10,976 nucleotides of DNA, from assembly GCA_024638345.1 (NCBI GenBank), contig JAHEKL010000073.1, positions 1 to 10,976 of the forward strand. Direction: 5' to 3'. Position numbers and translations under genes: made by a program. The notes under the pieces were generated by a model. That model was not told where the DNA came from. It worked only from the letters and a program-made list of their open reading frames with translations, and did not search any database. Origin of the DNA: Gammaproteobacteria bacterium. GTDB lineage: Bacteria; Gemmatimonadota; Gemmatimonadetes; Longimicrobiales; Gaopeijiaceae. Positions 5,839 to 10,976 of the stretch are shown in pieces. How positions within the stretch are numbered: the stretch's first letter is position 1; each line of letters begins with the position of its first letter.

Positions 5839-6687
5839 CTACTCGTCCCTGACCAGACGCCCGTAGAGCTCGGGTCTGCGATCGCGAAAGAAGCCGAAGG
5901 CGGCCCGGCGCCTTGCCGCGGCTTCGAGGTCCAGCTCTCGAACGACGACGCCTTCCTCCGTTTCGGGAAGCTCTCCCAGGACGTCTCCGAAGTGGTTGCA
6001 GATGAACGAGTGTCCGTAGAACGTCTGCCCCTGCTCTGTGCCCGTTCGATTGGCGGCGACTACCGGGATCAGGTTCGACACCGCATGTCCGACCATTGCA
6101 CGCTGCCAGAGACGGCGCGTGTCGAGCTCGGGATCCTCCGGCTCCGAGCCGATCGCGGTCGGGTACAGGAGAATCTCGGCGCCCATCAGCACCATGGCTC
6201 TTGCCGACTCGGGGAACCACTGGTCCCAGCAGATCCCCACACCCAGCCGTCCATGGTGGGTATCCCAAACGCGGAAGCCAGTGTTGCCTGGTCGGAAATA
6301 GTACTTCTCCTCGTATCCCGGCCCATCGGGGATGTGGCTCTTGCGGTAGGTGCCTAGCACGGCCCCATCCGCGTCCACCACGGCCACGCTGTTGTAGAAA
6401 TGGGGCCCGTCACGCTCGAAGTGCGAGGTGGGAATCACAACGCCGAGGCGCTCGGCGGCCTCCTGCATGGCTTGGACGGCGGGGTGCTCCATCGTCGGGA
6501 AGGCTCGGTCGAAGTGCTCCTCGTCCTCGGTCTTGCAGAAGTAGTGACCCTGAAAGAGCTCAGGGGGGAGCACCACGCGAGCTCCCGAGGATGCGGCTTC
6601 CTCCACGAGAGCGGTCACCCTCCCGATATCGGTGGCGAGGTCGTCGGTGAATCGACTCTGGATCGCTCCGACCGCCGTTCTCCTCAT
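5839..6687 (-). CDS. aguB: N-carbamoylputrescine amidase AguB
   Basis: This cytoplasmic nitrilase-superfamily enzyme hydrolyses N-carbamoylputrescine to putrescine, CO2 and ammonia, the last step of the agmatine route. The 282-residue protein shows the full catalytic triad: Glu43 in P-P-E-L-F, Lys116 in Y-R-K-S-H-I-P-D-G, and nucleophile Cys153 in G-I-C-W-D-Q-W-F-P-E. The segment P-G-Y-E-E-K-Y-Y-F-R-P-G-N-T-G-F after the lysine is characteristic of this subfamily and separates it from generic carbon-nitrogen hydrolases. Its length is normal (about 280-300). The ATG overlaps the aguA stop by the ATGA pattern, no strong Shine-Dalgarno is seen, and the two are very likely co-translated. It starts M-R-R-T-A-V-G-A-I-Q-S, directly at the family's first beta-strand. 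Confidence 0.95.
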   Translation of the reverse strand: MRRTAVGAIQSRFTDDLATDIGRVTALVEEAASSGARVVLPPELFQGHYFCKTEDEEHFDRAFPTMEHPAVQAMQEAAERLGVVIPTSHFERDGPHFYNSVAVVDADGAVLGTYRKSHIPDGPGYEEKYYFRPGNTGFRVWDTHHGRLGVGICWDQWFPESARAMVLMGAEILLYPTAIGSEPEDPELDTRRLWQRAMVGHAVSNLIPVVAANRTGTEQGQTFYGHSFICNHFGDVLGELPETEEGVVVRELDLEAAARRRAAFGFFRDRRPELYGRLVRDE

Positions 6688-7757
6688 CTGTCAGACGGCC
6701 AGGGACGGAGCTTGGGGTCCTGATCCCTCGAGGGCTCAGCTCCGCGAGGCTGCTGCTGCGTGATGCAATGAAAGGCGCCTCCCCCCGAGAGCAGATGGGA
6801 AGCCGAAAGCCCCACCACCCGACGGTCGGGGAACAGCTCCTGGAGGGCCTCGATCGCCGGCTCGTCCGAAGCAGAGCCGAAGGTCGGAACGGCTACGGAG
6901 CCGTTGGCGATATAGAAGTTCATGTAGCTGGCCGGCATCAGGTCTCCCTGGTCATTCGTGATCCGTCCCGGCGAGGGAACCACGGTCACGGTCAATCCCG
7001 CTTGCTCGAGCGCTCTCCGGGTGGCTTCGTAGGTCGGGCCGTTGGGGTCGTCCGCATCGGCGCTTCGCATGGTCACTACGTGCTCAGGGGCTACGAAACG
7101 CACGAGATTGTCCACGTGGCCGTCCGTATGATCATTGGCGAGCCCCGCCTCCAGCCAGATGATCCTCGAAACTCCGAGAGAGCCCTCGAGTCGCCGACTG
7201 GCTTCCGCCTCGGTCCACCCTGGGTTCCGATTGGGGTTCAGCAGGCACTCACGGGTGGTCAGGAGTGTTCCCCGACCGTTCCCTTCGATGGCGCCCCCCT
7301 CGAGAATCCAGTCATGATCTCGAAGCTCGATCCCGGCGAGCCCGGCGATCCGGTCTGCAACGTCCTCGTCCCCTGCGAGACGGTACTTGCCACCCCACCC
7401 GTTGAAGCGGAACCCCAGGCCGAGCGGGGTTCCCGTCTCGTCGAAGGTGAAAATCGGTCCGGTGTCCCGGAGCCAGATATCCCCGAAGGGGACCCGGATG
7501 ATCCTCGCTCCCGCGGCACCCAGCGCTTGCCGAGCGCTCGCCTCGGAGACCTCGTCGGCCGCAAGGACCGATACCGCCTCGCCCCGTCGCTCCCCGGTCT
7601 CCGGGTCCGCGTCCAGAATCGTACGTACGAGGGCCGAGACCTCGGACCTGGCGGACTCGAGGTCCTCCCGCCAGAGTCTTGGGTGACTCGGCCAAGCGGT
7701 CCAAACGGCCTCGTGGGGGGCCCACTCGGGCGGAGGAGGGAGGATGGGAGAGAACAT
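6684..7757 (-). CDS. aguA: Agmatine deiminase AguA
   Basis: The enzyme converts agmatine to N-carbamoylputrescine and ammonia, supplying AguB. From the ATG at 7757 it is 357 residues and starts M-F-S-P-I-L-P-P-P-P-E-W-A-P-H-E-A-V-W, the family's usual N-terminus. Landmarks of the guanidino-modifying fold are W-L-R-D-T-G-P, L-E-G-G-A-I-E-G-N-G, N-D-H-T-D-G-H-V-D-N, and the catalytic cysteine in G-G-G-A-F-H-C-I-T-Q-Q-Q-P (Cys331). About 20 residues rich in charged amino acids and Pro follow the usual end (Q-Q-Q-P) and run into the start of aguB. An in-frame TTG at 7793 would add 12 residues but is less family-like. No arginine decarboxylase is in the window, so agmatine must come from elsewhere in the genome or from outside. 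Confidence 0.94.
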   Translation of the reverse strand: MFSPILPPPPEWAPHEAVWTAWPSHPRLWREDLESARSEVSALVRTILDADPETGERRGEAVSVLAADEVSEASARQALGAAGARIIRVPFGDIWLRDTGPIFTFDETGTPLGLGFRFNGWGGKYRLAGDEDVADRIAGLAGIELRDHDWILEGGAIEGNGRGTLLTTRECLLNPNRNPGWTEAEASRRLEGSLGVSRIIWLEAGLANDHTDGHVDNLVRFVAPEHVVTMRSADADDPNGPTYEATRRALEQAGLTVTVVPSPGRITNDQGDLMPASYMNFYIANGSVAVPTFGSASDEPAIEALQELFPDRRVVGLSASHLLSGGGAFHCITQQQPRGAEPSRDQDPKLRPWPSDR

Positions 7758-7819
7758 CAGCGGCACGCTAGGCGCGGGCTGACCGGACAGCAACCCCCGG
7801 GCGTGCCGAGCGCGGGTTA

Positions 7820-7845
7820 TCTTACCGGGCGGCGAATTCGTAAGA
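7820..7845. promoter_or_regulatory. Inverted repeat in the divergent aguA / ABC exporter gap
   Basis: TCTTAC (7820-7825) and GTAAGA (7840-7845) are perfect six-base complements 14 bases apart. They lie in the roughly 100-base region between divergent starts. The right arm touches the GAGGAG Shine-Dalgarno (7844-7849) of the exporter gene, so it could be an operator or could form an RNA hairpin that partly hides the ribosome site. No clear -35/-10 pair was recognised. The repeat is short, so the call is tentative. Confidence 0.25.
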
Positions 7846-7855
7846 GGAGTAGCGC

Positions 7856-9679
7856 GTGAGTCGGGTCAAAGAGAAGAAGCCGATCGATCGGTCGAGGGTC
7901 TGGCGGGAGTCGCGCGCGCTGATTTGGGCGCATCGCAAGTCCCTCACGCTCGGGATGGCCCTCATGGTCGTCAACCGATTGGCGGGTCTGGTGCTGCCAG
8001 CCTCCTCGGGGTTTCTGATCGACGAGGTGGTCGGCAACAATCGGATCGACATGCTGGCACCCCTGGCGCTCGCCGTCGGTCTCGCCACGGTCTTTCAGGC
8101 TGCCACCTCCTTCGGGCTCTCCCAGATCGTGAGCATCGCGGCCCAGCGGGCGATCGCCGACATGCGCAGAAAGGTGCACGCGCACGTGCTCCGGCTCCCC
8201 ATCTCCTACTTCGACCGTACGAAGTCTGGCATCCTCATCTCCCGGATCATGACGGACGCCGAGGGGATCCGGAATCTCGTCGGCACGGGCCTCGTGCAGT
8301 TGACCGGTGGGCTCTTCACGGCGCTCATCGCGTTGGGTGTGCTGTTCTACCTGAACGCCGCGCTGACCCTCGCGACGATCCTCATCCTCGGCGCATTCGC
8401 GGCGACCATGTCCTTCGCCTTCAGCCGACTCCGTCCCGTATTCAGGCAGCGCGGCGAGCTCAACGCTCAGGTCACGGGTCGGCTGGGGGAGGGGCTCGGG
8501 GGCATCCGGGTGGTGAAGACCTACGTTTCCGAGCGTCGTGAGTCCAGAATCTTCAGTCGTGGGGTCTACAGGCTGCTCCGGAACATCGCTACGACGATCA
8601 CCGGCACCTCCGCGGTGACCGCCTTCTCCACGCTGTGCGTGGGTGCCGTGGGCGTCGTGATCATCTTGGTGGGCGGTCGGGCGATTCTGGACGGCTCGAT
8701 GACCCTGGGCGATCTGGTCATGTACATCTTCTTCGTCGGGCTCATGGCCGCGCCCTTGGTCCAGATGGCCAACATCGGAACGCAGATCACGGAGGCCTTC
8801 GCGGGTCTGGATCGGATCCGCGAGATCCTGGATCTGGCCGGAGAAGACGAAGGCGAGTCCGCGAGGGAGACCGTTTCATCCGTGCACGGAGAAGTCGAGT
8901 TCCAGGGCGTGACGTTCGGATACGAGGCGGAGGTTCCGGTGCTTCGCGACGTCGATCTGGTTGCGCCGGCCGGCACGACCACCGCGCTCGTCGGCCCGAG
9001 TGGAGCGGGGAAGAGCACGCTCATCGGTCTGGTGATGGCATTCCATCACCCGCAGGAAGGGAAGGTGCTAGTGGACGGCCGGGACCTGCGAGATCTGAAG
9101 CTCGCTGAATACAGGCGTCACCTGGGGGTCGTCCTGCAGGAGAATTTCCTCTTCGATGGCACGATCCGAGAAAACATCGGATTCGCGTCTCCAGGGGCCA
9201 CCCAGGACGAAATCGAGGAGGCGGCGCGCGTCGCCAATTGCCACGAGTTCATCGAGCGGTTCGACGACGGGTACGATACGGTCGTCGGAGAGCGTGGTGT
9301 GAAGCTGTCCGGAGGCCAGCGTCAGCGGGTCGCGATCGCGCGCGCGATTCTGGCGGATCCGCGAATCCTGATCCTCGACGAGGCGACGAGCAGCCTGGAT
9401 TCCGAGAGCGAGGCGTTGATCCAGGAGGGACTCCGCCGTCTGCGTCGCGGCCGAACGACATTCGTGATCGCGCATCGTCTCTCGACCATTCGGAGTGCGG
9501 ACCAGATCCTCGTGATCGAGGACGGCCGAATCGTGGAACGGGGGCCACACGAAGCCCTCCTGGTGCAGGATGGACTCTACCGGCGGCTGTACGAGCGCCA
9601 ATACGGAATCGCCTCGGATACCTACGTGAACCCCGGGGAGGAGCTCGCGCCCGTATCGGACGTCGTGGAGCCGGCGTGA
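7856..9679 (+). CDS. ABC exporter half-transporter (fused membrane and ATPase domains)
   Basis: This 607-residue protein is a type I ABC exporter half-unit that would dimerise to pump lipids, drugs or peptides outward. Residues from about 20 to 320 form six membrane helices with the coupling-helix pattern L-P-I-S-Y-F-D-R-T-K-S-G near residue 115. The ATPase domain contains Walker A (G-P-S-G-A-G-K-S-T, 380-388), signature L-S-G-G-Q (484-488), Walker B I-L-I-L-D-E-A-T (Asp508, Glu509) with S-S-L-D, and switch His540. All catalytic residues are intact. About 25 residues extend past the usual end. The start is GTG with GAGGAG seven bases upstream. It is divergent from aguA and ends three bases before the archease start. 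The MsbA/LmrA-like family is clear; the substrate is not predictable from sequence. Confidence 0.93.
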   Translation: MSRVKEKKPIDRSRVWRESRALIWAHRKSLTLGMALMVVNRLAGLVLPASSGFLIDEVVGNNRIDMLAPLALAVGLATVFQAATSFGLSQIVSIAAQRAIADMRRKVHAHVLRLPISYFDRTKSGILISRIMTDAEGIRNLVGTGLVQLTGGLFTALIALGVLFYLNAALTLATILILGAFAATMSFAFSRLRPVFRQRGELNAQVTGRLGEGLGGIRVVKTYVSERRESRIFSRGVYRLLRNIATTITGTSAVTAFSTLCVGAVGVVIILVGGRAILDGSMTLGDLVMYIFFVGLMAAPLVQMANIGTQITEAFAGLDRIREILDLAGEDEGESARETVSSVHGEVEFQGVTFGYEAEVPVLRDVDLVAPAGTTTALVGPSGAGKSTLIGLVMAFHHPQEGKVLVDGRDLRDLKLAEYRRHLGVVLQENFLFDGTIRENIGFASPGATQDEIEEAARVANCHEFIERFDDGYDTVVGERGVKLSGGQRQRVAIARAILADPRILILDEATSSLDSESEALIQEGLRRLRRGRTTFVIAHRLSTIRSADQILVIEDGRIVERGPHEALLVQDGLYRRLYERQYGIASDTYVNPGEELAPVSDVVEPA

Positions 9680-9682
9680 GCC

Positions 9683-10171
9683 TTGGTCTCGAATAGGACT
9701 TCCGAAGGACTCGAGGCGCTTCCGAGCGACTCTCCGGCCGACGCGTCGACGAGCGGTCCGCCGGTTCCCGGGGTGCGCGGAATCGATCATACTGCCGACA
9801 TCGGCCTCGAAGTCGAGGCGCCTGATCTTCCGGAGCTCTTCCGCAGGGCCGTGCTCGCGACCCTCTGGCTCCTGAGCGAGGAGCCACAGCCCTCCGGCTC
9901 CGAGTCGCGATCGCTCGATCTGAAGGGCGAGGACCTCGCCTCGATCCTTCGTGCCTGCCTGACCGAGGTCCTCTACTGGCAACAGGTCGAAGGCTTTGCG
10001 ACAAATGAGCTGGACGTCCATCGCATAGAGGGGAGGGAGCTTCGAGCCACGGCCTCTGGGGGCCCTGCAACGGACGCGGCGGTCCGTGAGATCAAGGGCG
10101 TCACCTTGCACGGACTCGTCGTGGAGAAGACGGACGACGGATGGCTCGCCCGAGTCATCTTCGACGTATGA
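9683..10171 (+). CDS. Archease, RtcB activator
   Basis: Archease is a small protein that helps the RNA ligase RtcB load guanylate and turn over repeatedly. The protein shows the family's G-I-D-H-T-A-D-I-G-L-E-V start, D-L-P-E-L-F-R-R-A, a middle A-C-L-T-E-V-L-Y-W, and the conserved C-terminal acidic end V-I-F-D-V; the Asp residues correspond to the family's metal-binding positions. The ATPase gene ends three bases earlier and rtcB follows after 11 bases, so all three look co-transcribed. The start is uncertain: TTG at 9683 gives 162 residues with a polar, Ser/Pro-rich lead of about 30, while GTG at 9773 would give a typical core of about 132. GGAG at 9667-9670 lies 12 bases before the TTG. 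I keep 9683 because nothing looks like a ribosome site before 9773. Confidence 0.88.
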   Translation: MVSNRTSEGLEALPSDSPADASTSGPPVPGVRGIDHTADIGLEVEAPDLPELFRRAVLATLWLLSEEPQPSGSESRSLDLKGEDLASILRACLTEVLYWQQVEGFATNELDVHRIEGRELRATASGGPATDAAVREIKGVTLHGLVVEKTDDGWLARVIFDV

Positions 10172-10182
10172 CCGGAAGCCAT

Positions 10183-10976
10183 ATGAGAATCGAGAACCCG
10201 AGGGTGGAGCGGATCGACGATCACCGCTGGCGTATTCCGCGTCAGGGGCCGATGCGCACCGAGGGTCTCATCTTCGCGAGCGACCGGATCATGGAGGAGG
10301 TCCAAGGCGGAGGGGCGATCGAGCAAGTAGCGAACGTGGCCACGCTGCCCGGCATCGTGGGTCCGTCCATCGGAATGCCCGACATCCACTGGGGCTACGG
10401 CTTCGCCATCGGTGGAGTCGCGGCCTTCGACCCGGCGGAGGGGGGTGTCATCTCCCCGGGTGGTGTGGGCTATGACATCAACTGCGGAGTGCGTCTTCAT
10501 CGGTCCAATCTCACCCGAGACGAGGTCCGTGGACGCCTCTCGCCGCTCATGGACGATCTCTTCAGGAGCATTCCTGCCGGCGTGGGCCGTGGATACGAAG
10601 AGCTCGTCCTGAGTCGGGCCCAGGTGGTCGAGGTCCTGACCCGCGGTGCCGAGTGGACGGTATCCGAAGGCTTCGGCTGGTCCGATGACCTGGATCACAT
10701 CGAGGACGGTGGAGCTCTCGCTGATGCGGAGCCGGCGGTCGTCAGCGAACGAGCGCTCACGCGAGGGACTAGTCAGGTCGGAACGGTGGGGAGCGGCAAT
10801 CACTTCATCGAGGTCGGCTTCGTGGACGAGGTCTACGACACCGCAGCGGCGGAGCGACACCAAAGAGCTCCTCGCGCGCCGCCAGCCACTTCGCACCGCG
10901 TGCTCGCATCGCATCGACGGAGGCCGCCGTCGAAGGCGAGGAGAAAGCGAGAGCTGCGAGGGAGAGTAGCAGAGAG
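10183..10976 (+). CDS. rtcB: RNA-splicing ligase RtcB, partial, with disrupted 3' part
   Basis: RtcB joins RNA 3'-phosphate (or 2',3'-cyclic phosphate) ends to 5'-OH ends in tRNA splicing or RNA repair, using GTP and Mn2+. The ATG at 10183 follows a GGAAG site and lies 11 bases after archease. From residue 1 to about 224 the match to the family is excellent: N-V-A-T-L-P-G-I-V-G, M-P-D-I-H-W-G-Y-G-F-A-I-G-G-V-A-A, S-P-G-G-V-G-Y-D-I-N-C-G-V-R (metal ligands Asp98 and Cys101) and V-G-S-G-N-H-F-I-E-V (His207). After V-D-E-V-Y-D-T-A-A-A-E the sequence turns into an Arg/Pro-rich stretch without the H-S-G-S-R-G motif that should follow, and no frame recovers it. The frame stays open to the window edge. 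The real gene is about 1.4 kb, so even an undamaged copy would be cut here. Confidence 0.9.
   Translation, partial: MRIENPRVERIDDHRWRIPRQGPMRTEGLIFASDRIMEEVQGGGAIEQVANVATLPGIVGPSIGMPDIHWGYGFAIGGVAAFDPAEGGVISPGGVGYDINCGVRLHRSNLTRDEVRGRLSPLMDDLFRSIPAGVGRGYEELVLSRAQVVEVLTRGAEWTVSEGFGWSDDLDHIEDGGALADAEPAVVSERALTRGTSQVGTVGSGNHFIEVGFVDEVYDTAAAERHQRAPRAPPATSHRVLASHRRRPPSKARRKRELRGRVAE
10858..10976. other. Stretch unlike rtcB at the window end
   Basis: These last 119 bases no longer code for RtcB in any forward frame. The plus strand becomes purine-rich at the very end (runs of GAG/GGA from about 10930). One reverse frame, read from the edge, gives a hydrophobic, Ala/Leu/Ser-rich stretch followed by an amphipathic Arg/Ala segment, which could be the N-terminal part of an unrelated protein, but I do not recognise it. 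A chimeric assembly end or foreign read tail are the simplest explanations; a real rearrangement is possible. Confidence 0.45.

Noticed and set aside
6768..7859. A 363-codon forward open frame opposite aguA
   Set aside because: AguA on the other strand has all its catalytic motifs, and the forward frame shows only Arg/Gly-rich composition with no recognisable domain.

Overview
The window is high-GC bacterial DNA, densely coded, with short intergenic gaps and many genes that overlap by a few bases. The gene mix suggests a Gemmatimonadota-like or similar environmental high-GC bacterium: a polyprenol/dolichol-kinase-type membrane protein, a DUF4870 protein, a two-gene agmatine-to-putrescine pathway, archease with RtcB, and a scrap of what looks like a secreted PPC-type protein. 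That assignment is inference from gene content only; there is no rRNA or other marker here.

Layout. (1) Positions 2-73 hold the last 23 codons of an upstream gene, followed by a small integral-membrane polyprenol/phytol kinase-like gene (134-742, +). (2) A convergent DUF4870 membrane protein (800-1312, -) faces it. Its upstream region (1313-1452) is a divergent promoter shared with the next cassette. (3) A complete molybdate uptake cassette runs rightward from 1453 to 5103: an XRE-type regulator fused to a periplasmic-binding-protein-like ligand domain, then modA, modB and modC. Every junction is a stop/start overlap (ATGA, CTGA, ATGA). The modB start appears to be a rare CTG codon. (4) An isoprenylcysteine/phospholipid methyltransferase-like membrane protein (5208-5798, +) ends at a strong hairpin, convergent with (5) the leftward aguA-aguB pair (7757-5839), which converts agmatine to putrescine. 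(6) A divergent rightward unit starts at 7856: an ABC exporter half-transporter, archease, then rtcB. rtcB loses all resemblance to its family about 120 bases before the window end.

How the genes work together. ModA captures molybdate, ModB conducts it and ModC powers the import, while the first gene of the unit is well placed to sense cytoplasmic molybdate or a related ligand and control the operon, including itself. AguA makes N-carbamoylputrescine and AguB hydrolyses it to putrescine. Archease activates the RtcB RNA ligase used in tRNA splicing or RNA repair. The ABC exporter appears co-transcribed with that RNA-ligation pair, but no functional link is visible.

I found no tRNA, rRNA, CRISPR array, insertion sequence or phage gene. 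Most of the window is conventional. The points most worth a second look are the CTG start of modB, the XRE/PBP one-component regulator with a palindrome over its own start codon and a possible leaderless promoter, and the abrupt divergence in rtcB near the right edge.
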